Assembly: GCA_036872755.1 (NCBI GenBank)
Contig: JAVHNS010000004.1
Coordinates: 3,448,720 to 3,512,719 of the forward strand
DNA from: Orbilia blumenaviensis
Lineage: Eukaryota; Ascomycota; Orbiliomycetes; Orbiliales; Orbiliaceae
DNA length: 64,000 nt
Direction of reading: 5' to 3'
Part shown: piece after piece, positions 11,901 through 23,800 of the stretch
Layout: the number at the start of each line of letters is the position of its first letter
How positions within the stretch are numbered: position 1 is the stretch's first letter
Translations under genes and position numbers: made by a program
Notes under the pieces: model-generated
Databases searched by the model: none
Told to the model about the DNA's origin: nothing
Seen by the model: the letters and a program-made list of their open reading frames with translations, nothing else

Positions 11901-14900
11901 GGGTTGGCCCAGATAATGGGTGCACGGATTTCAAATGTCCTTCCGGCAAGGTCCAATGGACTAAAAAGGAATACGTTGATGGGGATAAGGCCGGAACCAC
12001 TGTATCATGCACAAACGGGAGGCAAATGTCATACTGCTGTGACCCACCAAAAGATGAGGATAGCAGACTTAGCGTGGACCCTGCGGATATCTTCCCAAAG
12101 CCTCTTGGAGACAACGAAGAAGAATATACCATGACGCCTGATAGCAACACTCAATCCGAAGGTTCAACAAGAGATTCTATTCTGGCCGGAAGTGGCGGAG
12201 GAGTAAGTTCCTTCCAAGTCTATCTACATTTATGTGATTGATTCGCTGAGTATTGGATGTATGTATAGGCCGACGAAGCATTTTCTTTTGTGCTCGTTGA
12301 CGGCACAGAGGGAGCCGTCGACAACAACTTTTCTGAAGCTTGGGATATACTTGATCAAGAAACGCCATCGTTCCAATTAAAAAAGCGGGAGTGGACAGAG
12401 TATCGAAAACCCGGTCTTCGAAATGACACGTTCCAGAATGTCATTGAGACTTATCGTGTGGCATGCGCTGCAGGGATGTCAGCTGCCGAGTGCAAACGCA
12501 TTTTCATTATGAATGCTGAAGATACTATCATTAAGATGCCACATGGTATTGGCTCTGGCCCCTATGCAAGGATTGTCAGCTTTACACATATACCGGATGC
12601 TTCAATTAACTACGGCGATCGAAAGCGTCTTAACAAGCGACGAACCCAACTGAAGAAAAGGAGCTTAGTCAATCGCGATCTCCAAGAGGAGCACCAGGTT
12701 TTCGAGCTTGTCACTGATTTCGACTTTGCTGCAATCAATGCCGCCGCAAAACCTGGTGCCGAGGTCCAGTATCGTACTGATTGGTCTAACCTTCTGGATT
12801 ACTGGGATGATGTTACAGACGAGGACCCGGACGGCTCAGGCATGGGCACTGCAAAAAAGCGTGGGCTGGAAAAGCGTTGGTTTGGTAGCTTCAAAAACTG
12901 GTTGAAGAAGGTCACAACCATCCGTAAAGAAGATAGAGGAACCCTGGAAATGGAGTACGAAAAGCGGTTCACGATTTTCCACTTCGAAGACCGTTGCCAG
13001 AAAGGAAACACACTATATCAAGCTGAGATTGACGCGAGTGCCTATCTTCATATGGCCATGAGCGCGACTTACAGTTATCTATTCCAAGGACAAATATTAC
13101 CGGTCCCTAAGACAGAATCGGCCTATGCATACTTCGGTGCAGAACCGTTTGTTCACGTACTACTGACTTTAGAAGGGTCCGGAAGCATCCAATCTACATC
13201 TGGAGATTATAAAATCGTCAACGGTGTGACATGGCCTGGCCTCAGTATAAAGGGTCTCATCCGTATAGGACCCGAGCTGAATGTCAATGCAAGAATAGAC
13301 ACATCCCTCAGCATATCCGGCAAGGCAGTTGCGGGTTTCGCTGTTGGCTTCAATGCCTTTGAAATTGCGTTCCCACAAAATAGCGACGGGAAAGGAGGCA
13401 GTAAGAACCCTACCAAGCTGAATAAGGATAATCATCAAATCTTCTCTGTAGATCAGACTCTTAAAGCAGAAGTGAAAGCGGAAGGTCATATTTCTCTGAC
13501 TGTCACGCCCAGTCTATCATTCGGTATTGAAGCACTTGGCGGAAAGTTGATGAAAGGAGATGTTATTTTGGGAGTGGATAATACTATCGACCTGGGAGTC
13601 TCTGCGGCTGGATCTGCTGATGCTGTCTCGGGCGGTGCCGGCGCTGCATTTTGTATTTGGGCTGATTATATTTATCGAGTATTTGTCGAAGCTGAAGTTT
13701 CGTAAGTATCAATTTTGAAATAGCCTGGGGGTGTCTTTATTCTGACTTAAACAGTGTGCTTTCAGGCACATTTGACTGGGGCGGGAGCATCGATTTGGCG
13801 ACGCCATCATCGCCAATAGGTCTTCTTCCGAAGAAATGTTTGACATACGGAAGCCAAAAAGATAAGAGAGATTTGGTTATTCCGAAGTCTCTACTTCCAA
13901 GGAACGACAGAACCGGGACTAGCGGTGAGACGAGGCCCGTATTTGGAGGGCTCTTTCAGTGTCCGAATGGGGAAAATGATGACGAGCCTTCGAATGTTTG
14001 TGATGACGGCCTGAAACGGCGTGATCTGGGCGCTGCAATAGGCCACATCGACGGGTTCAGTGTTTCCGAGGGTGCGGTGTTTGAAAGAGCTCTGCAGCCC
14101 CGACAAAGCGACATACTTTGCTACAATAGGCCGACCCAGTTTTACAATTGCAACATGTTCGGATCTTACAACTTCAATCCGAGCAATAAACACACTAAGA
14201 CTGGCGGATATACGGTGATTGGAATCTGCGAAAATATTAAGAATGGTATTCGAGCAAAGGCTGCTGGGAATCCCACAAGATTCCGATCAGGTCCCGGTAC
14301 TGCTGTTTTGACTTATGGTGGCAGTACTGGAAATCGTGGCGATGCTTGTGGAAGCGGTGCCCCAGCGCCAAACCGTGATACCTGCTCAACCTTCAATTCA
14401 GCAAAATGGGAGGGCGCCAAGTTTGACACAGCGAAAAATGAAGCAACATGGACATCATGCGATGAGTTCCCGTACAATAGCGCTAGGGAAGGCGGTGTTG
14501 GAGCAGTGAGTTCATATCGTTGATATCACAATGACATCCTAACGGGTTCTAACGATTGAATAGACAACTGCTTGTGTTAGCGTAGGCCAGCAAAACATGC
14601 AAGGCACACTAAACACCATTATATCGAATATGAAATACAGAAACGAGAGATGGGCGAATCTGGCTAGGAACAGCAGATTCGATAACATCCAGTACAATAT
14701 CGTGCTCTCTTATCCTCCAGGCAGCCTCGGATGGATAGGAGAAATTGAAAGTTGGAGGACGAGAGACCAGGTTATTGTAACAACAGGTGCGGATTGGACT
14801 CGCATCGTCGGCGGAATGAATAATTGGGGGAACCCAAATCAGACATTCGGTGGAACAAATGGCGTATGTCTGGACTATGCAGACACCCCAGGTGCCAAGA

Positions 14901-15307
14901 AGGTTGCTCGGAAAAATCAGAATTTGTACCAAATCCCGTTCCACGGATGCCACATCAACTTCAATAACGAACCCCCAACTGTTCCCGATGTTGATAAACG
15001 GTCCAATTATCGGCCCTTTGACAGGAATGACCCAACTACATGGGGTGCTGAGAGTAAGCATGTTCCAACACACCATCTAGGAAGAAGCAGTCAAATTGCT
15101 AACGAAGTACAAGGGGTTATTCATTACTATGATAGCAAATTCACAAAGGAGATGCTGTTCGAGAGTTTTGGGGCACATCCACATTATGATATGCGCCCGG
15201 CTAACCTAAGCAAACGGGCTCTGGAGGAGCACGATGCGTTCAAGGAGAGATTGATCAAGAGGTTAATGAATCTGAATCTGCCAGTTGGTTTCGGCACAAA
15301 TCCTTGA
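8947..15307 (+). CDS. Killer-toxin-like GH18 chitinase (subgroup C type, 1,761 aa)
   Basis: Large secreted chitinase of the type related to the alpha/beta subunit of Kluyveromyces killer toxin. Eighteen exons join in frame: 8947-9128, 9192-9241, 9304-9378, 9459-9481, 9548-9851, 9914-9936, 9992-10096, 10165-10383, 10445-10718, 10780-10879, 10940-11022, 11093-11164, 11228-11455, 11532-11653, 11705-12202, 12269-13701, 13755-14505, 14564-15307. The modules are a signal peptide (about 1-29), two hevein-like cysteine modules (about 33-110; the second is a clear CBM18 with KCPLNVCCSKWGFCG), GH18 (about 134-475) and a very long C-terminal region. The GH18 motif DxxDxDxE is intact as DGADLDWE, residues 254-261, with E261 the expected acid/base. 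Cysteine clusters follow the catalytic domain. Dibasic, Kex2-like sites occur at about residues 826, 980-990 and 1019, and again nearer the C-terminus. It probably cleaves chitin in its own or other fungal walls. No LysM lies inside it; these are in the adjacent genes. Any killer activity is unproven. Confidence 0.87.
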
Positions 15308-16351
15308 TCACAAGTGTGGGTAGCAGAAAAGATTATAGAGAAAAATTAGGAGTTGGGCTTTCAGCTATTGTGCATTTTAATATACAATAATCTCGAATTC
15401 TTTTTTCCGCTGATGAAATGCGAGCTTAAGCCGTAATTGATCCAAACCGCTCGTCAACATGTGGGCCAGCTCGGAAGGATTGAATGCGATGGGTAATCGG
15501 CTTCTGTTCCGGTATTGGCTGCCGCTCGGGGTCAACCAGCTGTGTTTTCTGTAAATTGTTGCGAACGGTTCTGCTGAGGGACTTTTGCACTAGGTAACTC
15601 CAGCTAGAATTAGAACTCTCTCCCCACCATCAAAAAGATCCTTCAGACGTTGTTGTTGTTGTCTATGTTGTGTTGTGTGATGCGGGGAAAATAGCGCCAT
15701 CATGGCCACGCGTGTGAACCGTGGGTGGGACGAGATGAAGAACCGAGCGGGTCGTCTGGTTGAGCCGAAGTTTAAACGAGGAGCTGAGATGCATGCAGAG
15801 GTTCCATGTTAGTTAATCCGGCACCAGCAACAGCCTTCAGGGATAATTACATATGGATCCACTGAGCTTCCACGCAGAGCCCGGGTAAACGGGGGGGTTT
15901 CCACCGGGACACTAACATCGAAGCCGGTTTCGAACAGGGGGATATTCCGGCTTTTGAGCTTTTATAAATTCTATTTATCGGTTCCGGTGTGGTCGATGCC
16001 GGTGGATTCAGCCAGACGTTCCAGCCTAGGAAGAAATCCCGAACAATCTTGCAAATTTGCAAGCCATGGTTGGGTGCTATCAAACATTAGATGAATACCA
16101 CCCTGATCCCTGTTGGCAGCGAGAAAGACACCAAACTGGGTTGTCAATTTTTCGTAGGACCGACTTCCCGCGGCCTTCGCATAAACAATGATAGTTCTAT
16201 CGCCCCTTAAATGGTTGATGGGTTGGTGGAGGATCAACATGATCAATATAAAAGGGCGGCGGAAGGTATTCTTCTGAGAGGGAGAGGGAGAGGGATAGGG
16301 AGAGACCAGGCCAGCAAGACATCTAAACTTCGTATCCGTACGAATTTCAAG
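15308..16351. other. 1-kb intergenic region upstream of the cellulase
   Basis: Holds the downstream flank of the chitinase and the promoter of the cellulase. A GCGGGG at 15682-15687 fits the fungal CreA (carbon catabolite repressor) consensus SYGGRG, but one short match has little weight. A purine-rich tract (GAGAGGGAGAGGGAGAGGG) lies just upstream of the start, about 16275-16295. Minus-strand frames here have no recognisable domain. Confidence 0.45.
16247..16254 (+). promoter_or_regulatory. TATA box of the GH5 cellulase gene
   Basis: A perfect TATAAAAG about 105 bp upstream of the start codon at 16352, followed by a GA-rich leader. Position and sequence agree with a core promoter of a strongly inducible gene. 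Confidence 0.6.
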
Positions 16352-18527
16352 ATGATGTACCGTCTTGCAACATTCGCGCTTCTAGCCGCAACAGCCAACG
16401 CCCAGGCCCAACTCTGGGGCCAGTGTAAGGAATCCACGCGATAAGAAAAAGTCACTGAACAGAGCCAGTACTGACATAAATCGTGTAGGTGGTGGTATTG
16501 GATGGACAGGGCCATCGACCTGTGTCTCAGGAACACACTGTTATAGCTGGAATCCCTGTAAGTGCCCGACTGCATTTAGATATCACCCTCAAAATGGCCC
16601 ACATTCCTTATGAAGTCTAGACTATTCTCAGTGCCTAGAAGGTGCCGGCTCTACTACTACGTCCGCTGCGACTACGAGGTCCACGACTCTGGCCACCAGT
16701 TCGGCCACGAGATCTTCTAGCTCGTCCACTAGGTCTCCAACTACGTCGAGTCGCTCGACCACAACAACCAAGAAGTCTACGACAACCACGACACCACGTT
16801 CGAGTACCACGACTACCCGAAGCTCGACTGCAACAACGGGGACAAGCTCAAGCCGTACCCCAACTTCATCTGCCGTTTGTGGAACCGCGACATTTACTCC
16901 GATCTCGGCTTCCGCCGCTTTCGATGCTCTACACCCAGGCTGGAACATTGGCAATACACTTGATGCCGTTCCAAACGAGGGCTCTTGGAACAACCCCCCT
17001 ATCACTGGGACTGTAATTGATGCCATCAAGGCCAGCGGGTACAAATCAATCCGTATCCCTGTTACCTGGACCCATCACTTTTCCGGGAGTAGCCCAACTT
17101 GGACGGTTGACCCCGTCTGGGTGAACCGTGTTGAGGAGGTTGTTGATATGGTTCTCAGCAAGGGGCTCTATGCTATTTTGAACGTTCACCACGATTCCTG
17201 GGATTGGTTCGATTATACCAAAAACGGCAATGCCGCTGTTGAAGAAAAGTTTGGAGCTCTCTGGGCTCAGATTGGCGACCGCTTCAAATGCAAGGGGGAG
17301 AGGCTTCTCTTCGAGCCTATCAACGAACCCCCAGGGTCTACGTCTGACGACGGGGCAGAATTGAATAAACTCAACGATATATTCCTCACGAAGATCAACC
17401 AGGCTGGCGGCTTCAACCCTCAAAGAGTTGTGACATTGTGTGGTCTCAATATGGACAGCTACAAGACTATCAGCTTTTTCCAGCGCGGTACACTCTACCC
17501 AAATCAACCATGGGGCCTCCAGTTCCACTATTACTCTCCCTACGACTTCGTTTTTCGTGCATGGGGCAAGTCAACCTGGGGCTCAGCAGATGAGAAGGCA
17601 GCCCTAGATAACGATTTCAAGTATTTCCGCGGCAACTTTTCTGGCATTCCTGTTGTCATCGGGGAGTTTGGCGGCAGCCCCGCTACTCTTGAGCCAGCCG
17701 CCGGGTGGAGATATCTTGACCATCTTGTCCAAACGGCAAACAAGTATAACTTTGCCATTGTGACCTGGGACAATGGAGAGGATCTCTTCAACAGGACTAG
17801 CTTAACTTGGTATGATCCTGCTGGTCAAAGTATCCTGATCAACGCTGCGAATGGAGCCTCAAATGCTTTAGCTGCCAGTACTCTAGATGGCTCTGTTCCG
17901 CAGCTCTCCTCTGCGTTCATCTTCCACAAGGCTGGAACACCAGTAATCACCCAAACGGCTACATACGAGAATATCGGGTCCAAGACTTTGCTTTCAGTTA
18001 AAAATTTGGCGGGAACTGCTTTGACTAGCTCCCAGTACTCCTTCTCAGCCGGCGTCCTCACCCTACCAGATACTTACTTAGAGACTCTTTACACCGCAAC
18101 TAGCGCCCCCGGTGTCAAAGATATCCTAACTTTGACTTTCTCCAGTGGCGCGTTCTTGACCCTAACTATTGTCCATTGGGATGTGCCAGTAATTTCTGAA
18201 ACCACGGTTACACTTCCAACTTATGATTATAGAATCCCGATCGCCTGGAATGGGTACAACAGAGTTGCAGCTGTGAGAGCCACTTGGGATAATGGCGTCT
18301 ACGTCAGTGATGACTGGACCGTCTGGCTCCCTCCCTTGCAGCAAGCCCGTTGGACGTTCGGAAACTGGGGGTATGAGGCTAATAATGTCGCCATCTGGTT
18401 ATCGGGATCCGATTACCTGAGAAACAACAAACCAGCGGGTGTCAGCAGCGCTATTCTTACCTGGGAGTTCTATCCTCGCGACGGATACGCGGGATCAAAC
18501 GCTGTCAATATGACGATTAACCTTTAA
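16352..18527 (+). CDS. Secreted GH5 endoglucanase, CBM1-GH5-CBM_X2-CBM46 (682 aa)
   Basis: Secreted glycoside hydrolase that should cut beta-1,4-glucans (cellulose, xyloglucan or mixed-linkage glucan). Exons are 16352-16424, 16489-16557 and 16621-18527; both introns keep frame and fall inside the CBM1, as is common. Order: signal peptide (MMYRLATFALLAATANA), fungal CBM1 (about 22-57, with QCGGIGWTGPSTC), a Ser/Thr-rich linker (about 60-115), GH5 catalytic domain (about 120-460), an Ig-like CBM_X2 (about 475-568) and a C-terminal module (about 575-682) that I read as CBM46. The catalytic acid/base is E283 in FEPINEP and the nucleophile is E396 in VVIGEFGG; both are present. GH5-CBM_X2-CBM46 is the architecture of bacterial subfamily-4 enzymes such as Bacillus halodurans Cel5B. 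Here it carries a fungal CBM1. The CBM46 call is less sure than the rest. Confidence 0.9.
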
Positions 18528-20354
18528 ACGATGAAGCCTACTCGTGTTACTTTGTTGGGTTTATTTTGAGGATCGGTGGGATTGTGTAAATAAAATCGCG
18601 CGAATCTCCGTTTCAAGTTTAGATTGTATATACTTACGTGCATACTTACATGAAATTTATTGCGAGAGAAAATACGGGGGAAATATTACATCGACATCGC
18701 TCGCGTCGCGTGGCATAGCAGCCCAAAGTATTAAAACTATTGTCACGTCCCTTCAGCTGGGTAGAAATGGCATATGCCGGTGCCAATCGTCTATTATAAC
18801 CCGTTTCTTGTTCCAATTTCACCTACAGATCAATAATCCTTGATTGAATATACTATAATTCCTTCGATATTCGGAATCTGTCATGAAATTAAGAAGTAGT
18901 TTCGTTTTGATCTATTGCTACTGCCCACGAAGCGCAAGCACTCTAGCACTTACGAGGCTAAGTGCAGATGAACGTTGAGCCTCGCGCTTCGGTTTCGGCC
19001 CCAGAAGTCAGCCAGAGAAATCGGAAACGCCATCGGAGGCTTCTCAACCGGCGGACAGCAGAATGGTATTTCTAGATTCGGAGCCGGAGCCGGGGCCAGA
19101 GCCGGGAAAGAAACAGGGACAGGGATAGGAGGAGCCTAGGGAAGTGAGAAGGGGGCGGGTGTTTTGGAGTCACAAGCTGAGAACTCCACTGTTATAGGCT
19201 TTGTCGGAAACATCGAAGGATTATCGATACATATTCTATAGAAGCCGAAACAAGACTTCTTTAAAAAAATATGGACATTGCGAACAGGAAGAGATAAATG
19301 AATGGCAAGAATTCTCTATTGGAGAAGATGAAAGACTGGATAATGGAGATTAAGGACTTACAGGAAGTATTGTTCCCGAGAAAGTACAAGCCGACCAAGC
19401 CGGCCTACCTTCTGCGTAAGCCAATGGGTCCCGGTAAAACATAACTGCATTCATACTATATACCTATAAGTAATTAATATAACAACACTAAAATGTTTAT
19501 ATTGTCCATATACTGTCCACGAATAAAGCGGTAGATTGTGATCGTCGGTTCCAATTTTGTGTAGGAAACGGCGCAAGAGGATCCCTTGTATTTCGGGCAG
19601 CCTAATGAGTAGGTCAAATGCTTAAATGGACTTTTTATCATACATGCTGAAGTAATACTACTAATCGATCTGATTCTACGACCTCTGAAATGTAATTTTG
19701 GATATTGTTACTCTCGATTTGTAGCTTTTGTGATATTAATAGTAATAGTTTGTATTAGACTTAAATTTATGTGATTTTGTTTTAATTACAGTATTGCTTA
19801 AATATCCCTTGTGATCATTTTGTAGGCGCCTTCAGCCGGTTACATTTCTGGTTGGACTTCGTTATGCTGGGAGAGCTTCGTTACAATATTGTAGTACTAG
19901 TCTCATTTCTGTATGATAGTGTCAGGTATTCTGCCATTACTTATTAGCTAGGTGACTTGGAATAAATGTAAAAGATAGTTTGATGAATTTGTGTAAGCCT
20001 AAGTCCTAGTTACTACCGACAGTTTATCTATAAGATTCCACTGTGAATATCCCTCAACAATTCAACAATATCGTCCAATGTCATAACCATGTCTTCGAGA
20101 ATTATCGTTAACGAGTGTTTGAAAATGCATCGTACAAGAAAACATTCAAATTCCACCACATTGGGTTGCCGCCGAGGTGATTTCGCGAAAATTCAATTTG
20201 TTTGCGTTGCTTTGATATTCCAAGGCATCAGAAGTTTCGTAATTGGTGGAACCCTTGTCAAATATCAGCTAGAGTTAAAGTATATTGTTTCTTAGGCAAT
20301 ACATACATCAAGTCCCATATCCAAGCACCAGAAAATATAGTATCTCGGAGCTGA
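18528..20354. other. 1.8-kb gene-poor interval
   Basis: No convincing gene. A GC-rich patch at about 19060-19160 (repeating GGAGCCGGAGCC-like triplets that would encode Glu-Pro/Gly-Pro) is followed by shattered frames up to about 19440. It could be an old decayed gene or transposon, but I cannot name it. The remainder is AT-rich without motifs. Confidence 0.4.
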
Positions 20355-20738
20355 TCAGTGGTCGTCATCATCGTGTTCGTCATCACAGTGCCATGCAAGA
20401 CCAGGGATTTCCTCCGGGAGAGTACAGGACTCTGGCCCAGTTTCCGGGTCAATGTGAAGATGGCACCTATTAGTAGTATTTACATAGGGTGGAACAGGAG
20501 CATAGGGTGTGTTGTTAACAAGCGGAACGACACCATCGGCACAGCAGTACTCGCAGCCGGCTTCAACTAGGCAGCCAAGGATGACTGTAGGAGGGGGGCC
20601 GATATCGTAGACGTGGATGTTGTCTGGAGGAGTGCACACTCTCTTCTGAAGAAGGTTTACTCCTCGGGGCCTGCTACTTGGAGGTGCAGTGAGAGCCGCG
20701 GTAATAAAACTAGTAAATATGATGTAGATACTTTTCAT
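20355..20738 (-). CDS. Small secreted cysteine-rich protein with Kex2-like site (127 aa)
   Basis: A single-exon small secreted protein of no family I recognise. The first 18 or so residues (MKSIYIIFTSFITAALTA) form a classic signal peptide. A short pro-region ends LLQKR directly before the first cysteine, which is a likely Kex2 cleavage site. The mature part has eight cysteines, including a CC pair in EYCCADG, enough for four disulfides. Two N-glycosylation sequons (NNT, NTT) and an acidic, His-rich tail (DDEHDDDDH) that could bind metal are visible. A TATA-like element lies about 100 bp upstream. These traits match fungal effector-like or antimicrobial peptides; the role is not known. Confidence 0.65.
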   Translation of the reverse strand: MKSIYIIFTSFITAALTAPPSSRPRGVNLLQKRVCTPPDNIHVYDIGPPPTVILGCLVEAGCEYCCADGVVPLVNNTPYAPVPPYVNTTNRCHLHIDPETGPESCTLPEEIPGLAWHCDDEHDDDDH

Positions 20739-20836
20739 TTTGGTTATTTGAAAAATTCAAGATATATGATGAAAGAATTTGATAGAATGAGGATTGATAG
20801 TCTAAGAAATAAGATATTCTAGGGCGCCGAGAACGT

Positions 20837-20845
20837 CTTTATATA
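20837..20845 (-). promoter_or_regulatory. TATA-like element of the small secreted protein gene
   Basis: Reads TATATAAAG on the minus strand, about 100 bp upstream of the start codon at 20738. It supports the view that the small cysteine-rich ORF is a real gene. Confidence 0.45.
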
Positions 20846-23800
20846 TTCCTCAATTTATTGATTTGATTTTGGTCGGCCGTTTTCGGATCTGGTTAATATC
20901 TCTCCACCCCAAATTCTATGCGTATTGAAGATGCATGAGGTTTCATCCTTACTAGCTTGTGTGTGTCTTTGAATTGACCCTTGCCCGCTGCGATGGGCGC
21001 TAAAGTGGTACCGTAGATGTTTCTTGAAAATAGCTGACCAGATGTGCATAGCCTACTCCTATTGATCAGGATCAGTTGATCAAATTTTTTGAATTGGCCA
21101 AGGTACCGACTGCCTTGTTTTGATTTGTCGAGATGAAAGCTTGGACTCCCTCCTGAAAATCACAAGATGAAGGTTGGCAATATGGAACACGAAAAACACT
21201 TATAAGCCTGTTGCATTTTGGTCAAGTCGCCCGATTAAGTGGGGCAAGATAGCGGTTCGGAGCCTTGCACAAGTAGCAAACTTTAAGCCTCTTGGCAGCG
21301 GTTCGGACCTTCTGAGTAGCTTGCTGAGCTAATGGTCGGCTACTAGGACCAATGAGTGCTCCCGCTTTCAATCCCTGATAACAGATATCATTAGGTAATT
21401 GCACATTTTTAAACCTGCAGGAGGCTAAAAAAACAGGGTCCCAAAACCATCTTCTCTTGCCTTCTGAGCTTAACCTTCTGCTTATAGTGGTTACTACACT
21501 GCATCATGTTTCAGCGACCTATGCAATCAAGAATAAATTTTAGAAATTTTATCAACCTATCCTTGGCTGCATGGGACTGGCATTAAATTGGGTATTTTCG
21601 GTCGTTTGATTGATAGAAACCACGCACGTGGGAAAAGAAATATTACCTCATATTATGTCGTATTCAGATTCATATGTGACCCGCGGTTGGTTCGAAGTGT
21701 CTTGCACAACCCCGCTGGCACTTTTGACCCAACGGCCTGCAGACCCTCCTCTTTTGCTTTTTTATATACAATATGTCAATTTCTTTTCATATCTATAGCG
21801 GATAGGCGATTTTATTGGGGAAGCCACAGCACCAGCAGATGGGTGTGCAAGACTTTTCGAACCAATAGTAAGTACGTTTCGGACGGGAAACAAGTGGGGG
21901 GACTCGTTTAGACATGCATTTGGCCCTATATTTTAGTGCGCTTTGTTAATTCGAGCCTTGCAGGTAGCTGTCAAGATACTCATAAGAATTTTCTCGCCAG
22001 CAGTTAGGAATCAGAGAGCTCCCAGAATTTAAGCACCTTAAATACTCCCAAAGGAAAGAAAGCTAACTCGACATCTAAGAACCACTAGTGCACTTGAACG
22101 CTCTAGATTTATTCGAACAAAATACTATATCCCATAGTTACACACAGATAATGTGTGAGCTGTCGCTGATAATTCGCTGACTTCCGCATCCTTCAGAAAT
22201 TTCGGTGAGGTTGTCACCCGATTTAGCCGAAAAGGCATTTCATTATAACAATTGGCCAAATCCTAAACCTGACAATTTCACGAGTGTGGGTCAAAACGCT
22301 GATGCGAGCTCGGTTCACCTAAACTACGACATGAAATCGTATGATATCGTGCCAGTCGTAACCGTTATGCTGCAGGCCTCCCAATACCCCGCAGCGGTCA
22401 CCAAGTTTGCTTCCTCCCCATGGTTTTGTGTGGCTTATCTCGAGACGAGATGTTAATGTTCCTCCGATGCGTGGTTGGGAAACATCCACGTTTCAACTAC
22501 CCACAATGATTCTGACTTATCATAATAATAATAACAGGAGTGGAGTAGGTGACAGAAATGGTGGTAATGGCGGAAGAAACAGCAGACTGGATGGAGTGGT
22601 CCGGGTAGAGTAGTACTAAGGGCAAGTCATCTCAGAGGCTTCCTTGGAGGTGGTGGGGGCAATTTAAATCTCCCATTATGGGACTCATGAAAGAACTACT
22701 CTACAATACTTACTGACTCAGACTATAGTTGCTGAGTTTACTCAACCTCTTTATCGATGGCGTTGCTGGTGGTCACAACGGGATCGTGTTGTTCAGCAAG
22801 ACATTCCGTATCTTAAAAGAAAAATTTTATGATCTTACTGTGAATAAAGTGTCTCTATTTTTGATTCTAATTCTAGCTCGGCTTTTCAAAACATTTCTTC
22901 TATTTGATATATTTTAAATGACAAGTGAAAAATATTGACTATTAAAGTATTTATAGGAGTTGTTTACGGCCGGTTTGATGAAAAGATCAATGTTAGAAAT
23001 GCCAGCTAAATTCAGGCATTAATAATGCAAAATTTTAAGAGATTCAAAGCAAATTTGGAACCTTGAGACGAGGCATTGTTTTGATTTATAATGATATTCT
23101 AAGAGGCATCCAATCTAGAGATTTAATTTTATTATTTCAAGTTCCTACCTTTGATGTGAGCAACACAAACTCTGATTCCTTTGTTCAAATTTCTCACGAG
23201 AACGCGGCTTCTCCCACTAACCAAACTATCTTCTAAGTTACTCAGGTTTGATACCTGGCTTTTCTTGGATTTGAGCCCTCCCAAGCACATATTAGGAGTT
23301 ACTGTTGATTTGAGAAAACGGAGTGCTAGTGTAGCATTTCGAAATTTCAGACTGTATCTCGGCCACGCTTTAGTACAAGCGCTGAACCAAAACATATACA
23401 TATACACATTTTCTCAAATTTACCTCTCCAACATGCAATAATAGGCCCGTGGGTGATTTAATATTCATCACCGTTGCATTGGTGCCAGACACTAATGAAT
23501 ATATTTCCACTGTGCCCGGCACTGCGACACTACACAACATTGGAAATACTCTCTGATTTCGATCACAGTTGTTTAATTTAAATCTTCAATTCTGATTGGT
23601 CATACCATATTGTCGTTTTACTTTGCCACTCAGGTGGAATCTTTGGTCTGCCGGCCAGGGCGATTCTTGTTTTCTTCTAAACTGAAAGAGGTCGGAAGTT
23701 GCATTGTATACATGTACTAGAAACGGCTGAGTATGGCATATTAAACTTCTGGCGATATACCATAATCCAGGCTCTTAGGGGGTGCCTGCTATCTGATTTC

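Noticed and set aside
16628..17044. Val-rich 138-codon minus-strand ORF
   Set aside because: Mirror of the Ser/Thr linker of the cellulase; low complexity.
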